Shown one piece after another: positions 1 to 12,045 of a DNA stretch of 64,000 bases (positions are counted from its first letter, which is position 1; every line of letters begins with the position of its first letter). The DNA is from Malurus cyaneus samueli (lineage: Eukaryota; Chordata; Aves; Passeriformes; Maluridae), in the NCBI GenBank assembly GCA_009741485.1, contig CM019215.1:77091845-77155844 (forward strand), written 5' to 3'. Below the pieces are notes generated by a model. It saw nothing but the letters and a program-made list of their open reading frames with translations. It was not told the DNA's origin and did not search any database. Made by a program: the position numbers and the translations under genes.

Positions 1-3000
1 TGTCCTGCAAGGCCACAGAGGCATAATTTAGTAAGCAGATAGGCTGCATAAATTATCCTCTTTTAACTGTTAATACAAATCATATTCCAGCCTGCATAAC
101 ACAGATTTGAATAATCTTCTATTTTTAATAATGACTAGTGTCAAGTAATGAACAAGAAATATATAGGGAAGTCAAATCTCCTACTTGAAACATTACACAT
201 AAAAGGGATTTTTAACCTGTTTTACCCAAACAAAAAGGATACAGGACTGGTCATTATGATACGAAAGGGAGAGACAGGAAATGTTTACATGCATGTATGT
301 ACACATATTTGCACACATGTATGAGTATAGACAGCACCTTGATAGAAAGGATCATTGGTCACTTGCCTTACTATATTGCTCAGCCATATGGGCTCATCCT
401 CAGAAAAAATAGGTTTATGGGACGCTGACAATATTGTCAGAGCCTGCTGAGCCAATGTGTACAACCTTCACTGCACTCTGGTGAATCCAGTCATACAAAA
501 ATACTTGAGAAAAAGGTTTGGGTGCTTATAAGCAAAGCTAGATCCAGCAGCCCTTTATTAGGTACTCAGTCCTTTCACTTCTCTATATATTTTCCTGCAG
601 AAAATATTTTCCCTTTTGCTCAGAACTTCCTCAGCCTTAAACAAATCATCTATCACAACTGGCAAAATATTTAATCCTGTGGGTACCAGCACAGATGCAC
701 TGTCAATAATTATGAAATTGCCTTTTCCTCAGCTTGTAAATTCAAGAAGAAAAGTAGTAAAAGTCAGGTGTCTGCAATGCCAGCTAGCACGATACACATC
801 CAGTATTTTAAATGCAAGTGTGGGTTTAATAAATACATTATATATGTATAACTCTCCTCACATTTTAAAATATACACATCAATAAATGTGTGTGCACACT
901 TAAGAATCCAGTTAGGAAAGCTGAAAGGAAACAAATCCTTTTTGCATTAGTAATTCAGGCTCCAATTATTCAGCAATATTCCAAAAGCAAAAATGCCAAG
1001 ACCACTGCTACAACCAAAGGTGCATGAGTCCTGTGACAGCCAGAATTCTGTCACTGTCACTGCAAACACCTCTCCGATGTTCTTTTACCACAAACTAAGA
1101 CAGGAAGAACAGACCTTATTACTGTCACCCGAGCTGGTGACACCCTGTGAAAATGGAATAGCTCTGTAGTACAACCACAATATAATAAAATAATTTGAAC
1201 TGCTAGATACACATTATGTATATATTTTAAAACATTTATATGTTAAATGTATCAAGACACTCACCTGGATTTTTTTTTATTAATCAAAGAACTGATGGCC
1301 TGGGTTCTATAATCAACTCACAGATTTTTGATGAAACATTATCTTTTGGATCATTTCTATGGAAGATAATATGGAAAATATGGAAAAGTACTTATTAGAA
1401 AAAGGGTAAAAAATGAGCCCTGAAAGTTGTCATCCACAGTAACAAGCTCACAAATGTGACAGATATTGACTTTAATATATTCTAGCTATATTAACACAGC
1501 ATAGGTATATGAGCTACCTTACCTAATGTATGCCAAAATGGGCTTTGGGTAAGCTTTTAAATATTGGATCTGTGAGCAGAAGTGATGTAATTTACAGGGT
1601 TCTTTTTGCATTGCAAATCTGTGAATAATAGGCCTGCTTCATGGTACCAATACCAGCATCAAGGAGCCTTTTTTTTTTCCCCACTTAGGATATGCATATA
1701 GTTATTCTATCACAATATCTTGCCATATTCTCTAATCACCTATTAGGTTTTTCTTGATAGTAGAAAATTATTATTAAAGCTGTTTCCTACCATAAGGAAA
1801 TAAAGGAAACTAAAGTCATGTTTTTAAACCAGTGCTCACTGGCTGTTTTGAATAAAAATCCATGTATATTTCTCAGAAGCCATTCACAAGAAAAGTCTGG
1901 TATATGTAGTAAACAAAACAGAATAAGAACAACAGTCTGCTCTGTATAACTTAAAAAAAAAGTGTATTGGATGAACACTGATTGCAGGATTTTGAAGACT
2001 GACTGCTACTTCTTACTCAATTTCTGTCAAGTCTGAAAACACATTTATACAACTTATCCAGCAGAATTTTCCTCACTAACATATCTGAAAAATTCCACCC
2101 ACTCTAAAGCAATCTTAAGATGGTAAGATATGGCAGAATTTGTTTTCTTCATATTTATAACCACGTTAAATGGCTGATGATACAATTTTGTTCTTGAGTT
2201 GTATATTTCACAACAATTTTGCAAGATTGTCATGAAGCATGCAGGCACACACTAGAATGTCACAGAATGTGATTTTTCTTCCTTTCAAAATGAAGCATAT
2301 GGCATTTAATTTTACCTAGCACACATCTTGAAACAAGCATATAAATTCTTTGGTACGTGTGCACATTATAATACAAGTATAAAGACATTATTTTTAGTAA
2401 TGTTCCCATGCATATTATCAGCACCTGTAGATGGATAAACCAGGCATGGTGATGATCATGCAAATTAGCAGAATTTCTTTTCTACATATAGATTAATCTT
2501 AATTCTTCTTATTATGCAAGAACAGGAGTATTTTAATTCTGTGTACAAAAAGCTTATTTTTTTTCTATTTGTTTGTGCTCATTCCAGCAGCTATCAGTTT
2601 GCTCCATGTTTACTACTACTCAATTACTTCATAAACAATAAATCCAATACATTTGTATCTATTGTTATTGTGAAGATGTAATATTACTTATTGTCACTGT
2701 TGCACTTCATGAGGCAATGCTTTTGGCTCTGCATAATTATTAGCAGATTGGCAATAATTACGTAACTTAAACTCACTTTTCCATTGTTCATTGAACTCCT
2801 TTATATTCTCTGACCTTTTTGCAGATGACAGAATTCCACATCTTAAACTATGACCTTCATAGATCAGTACGAAATATTGCCTGCATAACCAAGTAAACAT
2901 ACTGAAAAGCACTTCATTAATTTTATCCATCAAGTTTCCCACATCAGCCTTCAACCATATTAGTTAGTATATCTATTAAGGGAATAAGTCATTTCCAAAG

Positions 3001-6000
3001 CCAAAAACATTCTAGTATCTTTTGCCAAATTATTTTGGTTTTAATTCACATATGATTTTGAAAAGTTTTCCTTACCTCAAGAGCAAAACCAAGTAAAAGT
3101 ACCATAGTGTCCTGAAGTCCAAAATACAAGAAATAACCTAACACTACAGTTTCTTGAGTCATACAGTCCAGATATTTTTGGATTTCAGTTCATGCTCATG
3201 AAATTTATTTTAAAACTTTGCCATGCAATCGTGGCAATAGTTTATTTTGGTAGCTCAATACTAAAGAAAAAAATAAAAAAATTGCCAACTGAGTAGTTCT
3301 CACACCTTTGAGTAAGCAGCACAGCAGCAAGGCTCGAGGTGGTGCTGGTCGGAGTGTGCGGTGTGGCTCACAGGAACACTGCCTGTGCTCCTCTCCATCG
3401 TGTCAGCTGCCAGGGACACTGGGGCACAACTGGGCCTTGGCAAGAGCAACAGCACAAGGCTGAATGTAAAGTAGACTTTGACAAGAGAACATGCAAGAAA
3501 AATAAACATATGCAGCACAGGATTATCAGACATAAGACTGACAAAAGAGGAGGCGAGTTCAAAAATAAATGAATTGACAGAAATGAGTAGGAGCAACTGC
3601 TATAACACTGACATGGTATTTCTTGCAATGCCATCATTAGACATCATTCCTGAGCTTGGGGAAATTTTCCAAATTAGAGTTTGGCTGTAGTGGAGCTACT
3701 GCAAGCACTGTTTTGGAGTCACATAAAACCACCTTATGTGCTTCACAAATACACTCCCTGAAGCAGTTATCAGGTGCTGGGATTTTTTTTTCCTTTTAAT
3801 TAGAGACCATAAGGATTATGAATGGCACCCAACTGGTTAGGGTAAAAACTAACATTGAGTTGAATAAAACAGTGATTTGCAAGGAAACATGTGCCAGCAC
3901 AACTGCCAGTAGGAAGAATCTGTCAAAGAAAAATGTAAGCTTACTAAAAAAACAAAACCAAAAACAAACAAACAAATTTCCAACTTGTTGGAAGGAAAAG
4001 AAAACAACAAAACGAAAACCAACCAACAAACTTCAACACTAAAAAAACTTCTTAAAGTGCAAACCCTTGAAGAGTTTCTAGAGCCTTAAAGCCTAGAAAG
4101 TAGCTGAACTTAAATACAAGTTCTTAAAGAGAACTTGTATTCCTAAACTGGTTCCATAGTTTTGACTTTAGTTTCAATCTCCATCCACTTGTCTTCAATA
4201 TTACCACCATGCTCTACATACTTAGATGTCTTCTCGCATTTCAGAGTTGCTAATTATTACCTGTATCTGTATAGAAGTTGCAGAGTACTTCAGGATTGTT
4301 TTCTGTGAGCAGCAACCAAAGGTGCAAAGAGAATCCTATACAGTGAACATTTTCTTTATTTAAGAGCATCATTACACAGAGAAATTCAACCATTTGTTTT
4401 ATGTTTTATCACAAGTTCCTCTTGTAGTTTCTCTTAAATTTCTCTTATATTTGCCTCTTTACAACAGGTGAAGGTAGACAGATATGCTGGAAGAAACCAG
4501 GCCCAAAGTACAAAAGCCTTGACAGAATGAGACAGAAAGATACAAGCAGATTGCAGGGCTAAAATTATATAAAATAAAAGGCTATACATAGTAAAATACA
4601 GAAAAAAAAATCAATACAGCCTTTTTTTCTTTCTTTCTTTCTCTTGAAACCAAATTTCAGGCTATCTACACTGAAAGTTTCGGACAACCTAGGGTAAAAT
4701 TAGAGCAGGATTTAAAAGTAAGGCTTCTGTGAAAGGCAAAGTATTATAGTAGATACTGTTGGGTTAGAAGACTTATTTACTTTCTCTTTCCAATTCTACA
4801 AAAAGCATCTCCTTTAGATTAAATTAAAAAGTATAAGTGAAAGACTCAAGGTAAATTTCCAAAATGAGCTCTGAACAGGTTTTGGCCCTTTCAGAAGTCC
4901 AAGATAGACAATATTCATCCCTTAAACACAGTAATGAGTAATGCAAGAATCAGTTAGCTCCCTGATAAAGGATAACAACCCGAAAAGTAATTTTCCCACC
5001 ACTTAATGATTTATAATTGCTGGTGGGAAAAATATAAGAACCATAAGAAGGTCAAAATAAAATATAATTAATAACAATGATGCATGCCAACATAAATGTA
5101 ACTGTCAAAAGAAGTCAATATAAATGTAGGGATTTATGAAGAGAAATTAAATAACAAATGAGAAAGTTTTACAAGTAGTTTTAGTGTCTTGTCTTTCAGT
5201 TATCACCAAAATTCATGAAGAAAATATTTGGCTCAGTATTTAGTAATGAACTGCAATTCAGATTAAACTGTTGCTCTGTATATAACATTTTATTCTTTAG
5301 CAATTGCTAGAGTAATAAATTGCTCTTTTAATTTCAAAGATTATGTTTCATATAACTGCACTTGTTTTGGGCTCAAGATGTTTCAGAGATATATCATGAC
5401 AATTGAATTTATCTGTTGGTTGAGCTAATAAGACAGAAGCCACAAAACTATACATAAAATTCTTCTTCCTGTTTTTTCTGCCTTTGGCTAAGTTTCTTTT
5501 ATGGTAACAGATGAAATGTACTATAAGCACTAACCTGAAAAGGGGGTGTGCAGCCTTAAAAATATAATAAAGTGCTTTCCTGTTGATTATATCTATTATG
5601 AAAAATGTCTTTAAATAGAACTTTGTTTTTAACATATTCTACAGAATGTTACAGAAGAGTATTGTTATTTATTCTGTAGCAGAGCAATTAAAAAAAATGG
5701 CAGGAATAAACTAATTTTCCATCAGATTCCTAAAGCAAAGAACTTGAATCTGATTGAATCTTAGAGGACCTTTCCATGAGGCTGAAAAAATTTGAAATAA
5801 ATATTTTCAAGTATGAATGTAATTTCAAAAAAAGATGCATCATATGCCTTAAAGATGTAATTCAATACACAGATACTTGCCTGACTGACATTTTTGTTTT
5901 TCTTTGAAGAAAACAAAAAAAAACCCAAAAAACAAAAAAAAAGCCTCAGGCTATAGTTTGACTGCATTTAATACCTCAGGAAGAAAGAAGTACAAAGCAT

Positions 6001-6329
6001 ATTCTTTGGTGGTGATGAAAAAAGTCAAAGATTCAGTTTATGCAAGCCAGTATAATTTTGTCCTTGATAAAGGAGCTGTGAAAGTCAGTGCTAACACTCA
6101 TAGAGCCAAATAGAGCTTCTTTTCTATTTTTAGAACAATGTAGAGATTAGTCAGAACACCCATGCATCAGGCAACAAATTGATCAGAAAATTTATTGTGC
6201 TCTGATTTAGAACATCATGACACTTCCTGCTTTCATCTGAAAAATTGCACACAGGTGAATTCCAAAGAAACAGTTTCAACCTTGCACGGCAAACTTTGTA
6301 TTCTCAAGAGACAAGCAGGGAAGTATGTT
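1..6329. other. AT-rich non-coding stretch, no gene seen
   Basis: All open frames here are under 100 codons, overlap one another on both strands and show no recognisable domain. The only composition change is a GC-richer patch at about 3310-3460, whose frames do not resemble a known protein. A perfect 12-bp hairpin at 4113-4141 is listed separately. I see no LTR or CR1 end in this stretch. Confidence 0.6.
4113..4141. repeat. 12-bp perfect inverted repeat, 5-nt loop
   Basis: The arm AATACAAGTTCT (4113-4124) is followed by a five-base loop and its exact reverse complement (4130-4141). No promoter or gene is nearby, so a function is not indicated. Confidence 0.8.
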
Positions 6330-6870
6330 TACATTTCAGCCTGAATCAGCAGCATGTCCTGGCTGCAAGGAATGCCAGCAGCATCCTGGTCCGTGTGAGC
6401 AGCAGCACAGCCAGGAGGCTGAAGGGGAGATTTGTCTCTTGTACTCAGCGCTAGTGAGACAAAATTTAGAGCACTGTGTCCAGTTTTGGACCCTCGGTAC
6501 AAAGCAGATGTTGAACAACTGAGTCAAGTTCAGTGAGGAGGGCTAAGCCAAGCTCTTGCCCTTGGGAAAGGAGCTCTTTGCACTGGGCTGGAAGATGAAA
6601 CATGATGAACATGAACTAAAACAAAACAGATTGCAATTTGATGTAGTGTGGAAAGGACTTGTGGCAAAAGAACAGGGAAATCACTGTGGAGATAATTAGG
6701 CAGTGGAACAAGTTCTCTGAAAAGGTTGTGCAGTTTCCATCACTGCAGATTTTTAAGACCCAGTCTCGACTCTGCACTGATCCTGCTTTGAGCAACAAGT
6801 CAGACTAGGGGACCTCCCAAGGCCCCCTTGAACTTGAACCCAATTACACTATAATTCTGCAATGCAGAAT
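6330..6870 (+). mobile_element. CR1 LINE fragment, ORF2 C-terminus and 3' end
   Basis: The plus strand encodes a broken version of the CR1 ORF2 C-terminus: one frame near 6333-6450 reads VLAARNASSILVRVSSS and another reads LYSALVRQNLEHCVQFW around 6438-6490, both characteristic of the stretch after the CR1 reverse transcriptase. It then runs through the usual CR1 3' region and ends in an ATTCTGCAAT-type tail at about 6870, matching the short 3' repeat of CR1. Frames shift between the pieces, so it is a dead 5'-truncated copy. Confidence 0.85.
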
Positions 6871-7101
6871 CCATACACATGGATTTTGGCAGAAATAGGG
6901 CCTTTGATTTTGGTGGTTGTCTAGACTAAAGACTAGTTGTAGCAGACAACAGTCTCCTGTTACAAACTGCCTCTGTTCAAGAACCACAAAAAATGGAAGG
7001 AAAGCTTCAGGACAAACAGAACAAATGACTGGAATCTCAACTGACTCCCCATGCAGTGCTGCTAAAATACAGAGGGATTTTGTTGCTTCTTTTCAGGTTT
7101 G

Positions 7102-7145
7102 TTTTTTTTTTTTTTTTTGTTTTGTTTTTTTTTTTTTTTTTTTTT
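7102..7145. repeat. Poly-T low-complexity tract
   Basis: Two T runs, 17 and 21 bases long, are separated by GTTTTG. It lies about 100 bp outside the retroviral insertion and has no visible relation to it. Confidence 0.9.
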
Positions 7146-7249
7146 AATTCCCTTAAACCGACGCATATGCACACACATATCTACTGGTGTTTGAAATGCA
7201 GTCACATGAGCAGTTACACACACAATAAAACTAGCCAGGACTTATTATG

Positions 7250-7255
7250 CAAGAG
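7250..7255. repeat. Target-site duplication, 3' side of the LTR element
   Basis: CAAGAG directly abuts the LTR at 7256 and recurs exactly at 12429-12434 beyond the other LTR. A 6-bp duplication is the length made by alpha- and betaretroviral integrases. Confidence 0.9.
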
Positions 7256-7341
7256 TATTAAAGTTTAAGTCCATTTGTTCGGGAAAGCGCCGGGAGAAAC
7301 AGCATACTGACCACTTATGACATGATCTGCTGAACTCGAAC

Positions 7342-7347
7342 TTTATT
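7342..7347 (-). promoter_or_regulatory. LTR poly(A) signal AATAAA
   Basis: Read on the minus strand the bases are AATAAA, within TCTAATAAAG, about 14 nt downstream of the TATA box. This close spacing places the signal in U3 immediately before R, as in Rous sarcoma virus LTRs. The twin in the 5' LTR is at 12132-12137. Confidence 0.8.
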
Positions 7348-7360
7348 AGAATTGAACATG

Positions 7361-7370
7361 CTTTTATAAC
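7361..7370 (-). promoter_or_regulatory. LTR TATA box
   Basis: The minus strand reads GTTATAAAAG. In the 5' LTR the same box is at 12151-12160 and would drive transcription of the element toward lower coordinates. Confidence 0.75.
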
Positions 7371-7638
7371 CACTCTAATGAACTTCATGAATATTCCAAG
7401 TAGTCACTTCTCATTGGTCACTTTAAACACAAATTCTGATAAAGGAGTGTATTTCGCAACTGTCTGAGGGTCTTACATCAGCCAGGGGGGTCCGAACCTA
7501 AGAAGGGGGGCAGAAGTTTAACCCATCTGCCCATTGTAACACCACCCTCTCTGCAGCTGGCTGATAGCTCCCGAAGCCAGGCAGCCCTAGCTTGCCACGA
7601 GCCTCACACAGCGATGTTTAAAATAGATAATTCCCACA

Positions 7639-7655
7639 TCTCCCCTGTTTTCTTT
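7639..7655 (-). promoter_or_regulatory. Polypurine tract
   Basis: On the minus strand the 17 bases next to the 3' LTR are AAAGAAAACAGGGGAGA, purine at all but one position and ending exactly at the LTR's TG. This is the expected plus-strand primer site of a retroviral-type element and fixes the 3' end. Confidence 0.9.
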
Positions 7656-10600
7656 AAGCAGAGATAGATTTGCTTAAAGAGTTCGATGCAGTTGCTTATT
7701 CAACACTCTCTGTAAACAAGTAAAGAAACAAAGTCTAAAAGGCAAAACTAACAGCGGGATCAAAAGAGTACTAATACACTATTTAACAATGTTTTCTACA
7801 ACACAGCAATTCAAAAACAATACGGAAATAATTGTTTTAGCTCTACAAGGCTGTTATACCTTCATGGTAGTTATTCAAATTGTGAGTGATCACTAAGTAA
7901 CAAACATGGCATGAAGGGGTACAATATCAGTGATAGAAAGAATCCATCTGGCCTAGCATTCTGATTTTGAGATTTGAAGGTCACTGTTGTTAGCAAAATC
8001 TCACTGCATTTTAGCAAAACAAGAAAAGCACATGTATGTTATGGCATAGGCACTATCGCTGCTCATACTGGATAGAATTGCATTTCACTGTATAAAATAA
8101 CAGAGGTGCAATTGCTCTGTAGGATACCTCTTAGAAATAAGATGACAAAATAGATATCAAAACTTTATCTAGTGAAAAAGGGTAATTGGGTAATTGTATA
8201 ACCTAGAGTTTGGTAAAGAGAAAAAGCCTCAAAAATAGTCCGAAATTCTACAAATTAAGTGCTTTTCAGGTTTTCCAATTAGCCAAGGAATTTCATGCTT
8301 TTTGCGGGATCAGATTCATCACTGGTCATCATAACACTATTTTTGTCTAGTGTCATGGGATCATTTTTATTTCACTTAAAGCTGACTAAACTTAGCATTG
8401 CCCTCCTTCAAAATGCCATTACTTAGTAATCTTCCTGACATTAACACAACAAAAATAATCAACTTTTTGTTATCCTTATTATCCTATAGTGAACAAACAA
8501 GCAAAAGAAACAAGCAAAATAACAACAATAAAGTCTAAAACAATAAGTGTAAAAAGGTTACATCAATAAATCTTCAAAATAGTAGCTGTAAGTTAATTGA
8601 AGTCTGCATAATGTCATTTGATCAGCAAGGGACAAGGGCAGTCTTTTGTGCTGTCTCTTCAGACGATTGACGGCTTTTGAAGCAGCTTTTGGGGACTGGC
8701 CAGGTCTCATAACTGACTTCTTCCAGCAAGTTGAAATCCACCTAGAGCCTATCACGCACAAATATTCTCCGCCCTAAACGATACTTTAGTTGGTCCCTGC
8801 TAGATATAGTCTTTTGGGTCTGACTAGATCTCAAAACATACAGTGGCTTGTAACTAAGAAGCAGTCTTCGAATCAATGTGGAATATATTCTTACAACTCT
8901 CTTCTATCCTAAAAATACTTTTGTTATTTAAGTTAAATGTGTGCATCTTTATTCAGGAAGCAGGTGCATCTCATAAAGGAAAGCTGAAAGAATTAGCAAT
9001 GTACTACTATAAATGGCACACAGAACTGCAGCTCAATTTACACTTGCTGCAATAGTTAAATCACAGAACTGTGGAGAAAACAGAGGTAAAATACAACTCA
9101 CTTTGAGGTCAAGCCCATTTACACATTATTAGTTGTGCAAGAGTATGAGAGGTTTGACTCCTTTAGTTTCACACACAACACTCACAAGAGTATCACTTTT
9201 ATGTCAGAGTCATGTGGCAACAACCAAAGCCCTTTCAAAGAGACTTCAGAAGCAATTTAAGCAACTCAAGTATTGCCCTTACTGCAGATATATAGAAAAC
9301 TGCACTTTTCTCGTGCTTACAGTAGTAAAGGCAATTTACTAATACTGGATAAATGTTGGCATGAGGTCTCTTGCTTTCTCCCAGTATTCAGTATGGGCTG
9401 AAATACACAAGCTTACATCCTTAAGGGATGCTGCACTGTGTTAACTCTGTATGGCATTGTGTTCTATAGACCCCTATATGTTGCCTCTCAATATTTCATC
9501 TCTCTGTGCCATTTCACACTGCTATAGACTCACACAAAGCTTGTTTTTCTCCACGGCTAAGAAATCATTGCTAGACTGAATATTGTAGTTTCCTAATTTC
9601 TCACTGCTTTTCTGTGTATGACTTGCAGTTTTAAATATTCTGAAATACACAGAACAACTTATCTATATTCTTATAACTCTTAGGAGCAAAGCTTATTTAT
9701 GTTAATAAAGCAGACAATTAATGTACTTATATCTTAGAGCAGAAAGTAATCTTAGGAGAAGAACCACATCTCTTTTTCCTAAAGTGTAACACTGCAACCT
9801 GAAAAGATGCAATAACTATTAAAATCTAAACATAAATACAAATACAAGAAGCAAAGAATATTGTTAATAATACAAAAGACAGAAACACACTATTGTTAAA
9901 AGAAGTTTCAAATAATATTCTAATTTAACTTCAATCTTCTTCACAGGAGATGCTCTGAGATTAGAAAAAGAAATTAACACTAAATATATTTTCAATAGCA
10001 CATGGCATGGTTAGCAGACTTATCTGTGACAGCTATTTCAAAAATTAAATTCTAAACAGAAAAACATCATTCTCATTGGCATTCATACCAGGATGTGCAT
10101 TGCTGGAAATTAGCTGTTTAACTTACTGCAACCAGTAAACACAATGTGCTGCTTATGCTCCACACCATCAGAAGTTGCTGTGTTTGTGTGCTTTTTAACA
10201 TCTTAGTATAAATCTTGCTCATGAAATAAGGCACACTGAAAAAACAACATGGTCTTTGCAAAGGTATGGCATTTCTGAGTCCTCAGAACCTATAGGCTTT
10301 TGTTGGTCTTGACTATAATATTTTAAGGTTCTGATTATTTTAATTTTCAAGATTAAGCTTATATTAATAACCAGTTTACACTCTCCTTTTTTAAGTGAAA
10401 ACTTTGATCCTGTAACTAGTTACACATCGTGAGATACACACTCTAAAATAAATTGATTTAAACTATACCATAGAAATTCTCAGTTCTACAAACCTAGATC
10501 ATTGTTTTATCAAGTAAACATTAAACTTAGTGACATGAAATGAAAAAATACTGTCACTAAGATTCTAGCAACTAAGTGTTGCTGGCTCCATTCAGTTAAT

Positions 10601-11280
10601 TTTTGTTCTTAAAGAAAATTCTTTTCTCGAATAGAATCTGTATTTTTTGATCGAGACAATTTGACAAACTCTATTCATATAAACCAATGATGTTTTTAAG
10701 TATCAATATTTGCTGCAAGGTAGTTCAGGCCACTTCGTGTATAACTTTTGTGGCTCAATATATTATTTTACTCTGAGTCTCATAAAGAACTCTGAGTCAA
10801 GCTGAAACAAGCAAGCAATTTGAAAAAACACAAAATTACTTTTCATCACATAAATATTCAGTGTCTCTGATCCTTAGCTGAGTGCAGTCTGGTGTTCTAG
10901 TCACCACCACCTTGGTTCCTTTCGCTGGTACCTAAAAGAATCCTGTGGAAAAAGAAACACAAAAACATCCCAACCCAGTACACACGTAAGCAGATGGTCA
11001 TGGGATCTCTGGGACAAGGTTGTGGTGCCAATCCCGGCACCCAGGAGCCTAAAGGCACATCTTTGCAAGCATCTGCAGTATCCCCAGCATGCAGGCAGAT
11101 GTAACTTCTTGGCAGGGAAGCAGAGACTAGTAAAAGAAAAGTTTTCAAGGTGTTTATCCTTTTGTGTACATCTTTTTGCTTCTGCATCCATTCTCGTTTA
11201 CATTCTCGTTTCTACCTAAGTGTCTGTTTCAGGTTTTTCCTTTTTTAGCTATTGCTTCACAAAAGTCTCAGCTCTTATCA
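7656..11280 (-). other. AT-rich interior of the LTR element, no gag/pol/env recognised
   Basis: About 3.6 kb of AT-rich sequence that resembles ordinary host intergenic DNA more than retroviral coding DNA. Stops are frequent in all frames. The longest sense frames are a 67-codon frame at 8558-8761 and two overlapping 96-codon frames at 10897-11191. One of these contains LLGAGIGTTT, faintly like the start of a retroviral transmembrane-protein fusion peptide, but nothing around it supports that. The stretch may be captured host or unrelated sequence; a genome-wide search would tell. Confidence 0.6.
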
Positions 11281-11650
11281 GTAAGAAGAGACGGGCTGCG
11301 CCTGGCCGGGCCCTTAGTTAACTAATTTATGCCATTCGCAGCGGGGAGGAAGTCGATTGCGAAATTTTCTGCTGCTTGCGCCTTTCATGTTTTTAGCGAG
11401 GCTTTTCGCAGCTCTGCTAGCAGAGCCCGAAATCTCCACCGTCTCCCGCGCAGGCAGCTCCCAGGAGCAGGACAGCGACCCAGACAGGGACCCGCCCGGC
11501 CTCCACGGCAGGAACCGTGGCACATTTGTTTGCCGTTTCTCTCCCTGCTATTTCCACTTGCACAACTCGTGCTCGGCAGGGGGCTCTGAAAACAGCTCCG
11601 GTCACAACCATGATTCAGTAAATCAAAAGGCTCCTCATGGAGGTTAATAT
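11281..11650. other. GC-rich island inside the LTR element
   Basis: This block is clearly richer in G+C and CpG than the flanking interior. It holds overlapping frames on both strands. The antisense (plus) frame 11357-11647, 96 codons, starts MRNFLLLAPFMFLARLFAAL, which resembles a signal peptide, and contains a few cysteines. The sense (minus) frame 11314-11523 has 69 codons. I recognise neither. The position just after the leader is where gag would start, but the sense frame lacks the glycine after Met used for myristoylation and shows no gag motif. CpG richness alone can keep frames open. Confidence 0.45.
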
Positions 11651-11911
11651 TCTTAGCTTAGCGCTTTCATAGAAAGCAAATAAATAGTTTGTTTGCCGCT
11701 TGTCTCTGCATATATTAATATCCCTTTGTTTTCATGTTTCAACACTCGAGCGCGCTTTATAATGCAGCCTCCAAGACTTCGGCGGCACTTCGGCTGGACC
11801 TCAGATGAGGTCTCCAGGGCCCGGCACCCTTCCCCTTTTTATCTTTTTACTGGTGCTTATGGCCGTTTCCCGCTGCCTAGAAAACCCGGTTCAAAACTTA
11901 CGACGCTTCAG

Positions 11912-11963
11912 CCGTGATGCATGAATCATTTTTCCATCCGTGATACATGAATCATTTTTTCTC
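11912..11963 (-). repeat. 26-bp tandem duplication in the element's leader
   Basis: Two units, 11912-11937 and 11938-11963, share 22 of 26 bases, each containing ATGAATCATTTTT on the plus strand. They lie about 60-110 nt downstream of the primer-binding site in the sense direction, in the leader where packaging signals usually sit. A packaging role is only a guess. Confidence 0.8.
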
Positions 11964-12023
11964 CAGCCCGAACCGTGGTACGAGGCCATCCTCGTCCTGC
12001 GAAGTGGCCTTTTCTCCGATTTC

Positions 12024-12042
12024 ATCACGTCGGAGGTCACCA
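12024..12042 (-). promoter_or_regulatory. Primer-binding site, tRNA-Trp type with one extra base
   Basis: The minus strand reads TGGTGACCTCCGACGTGAT, three bases after the 5' LTR. It matches the complement of the 3' end of vertebrate tRNA-Trp, the primer of avian sarcoma-leukosis viruses, except for one inserted base after the first eight. The spacing and match leave little doubt about its role. Confidence 0.88.
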
Positions 12043-12045
12043 TTA

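Larger units (their letters stand above)
7256..7638 (-). repeat. 3' LTR of the alpharetrovirus-like element
   Basis: 383 bp, aligned base for base with 12046-12428 at an offset of 4790. The two differences I see are at 7257 (A here, G in the other copy) and in the GCAGAAG/GCAGGAG segment near 7514. The first destroys the terminal CA of this LTR on its sense strand (TA instead of CA). The LTR carries a TATA box and a poly(A) signal on the minus strand, which sets the orientation. Confidence 0.95.

Noticed and set aside
10897..11191. LLGAGIGTTT in a minus-strand frame of the LTR element, like a retroviral fusion peptide
   Set aside because: Only a handful of residues agree; no furin-type site, heptad repeat or transmembrane segment follows.
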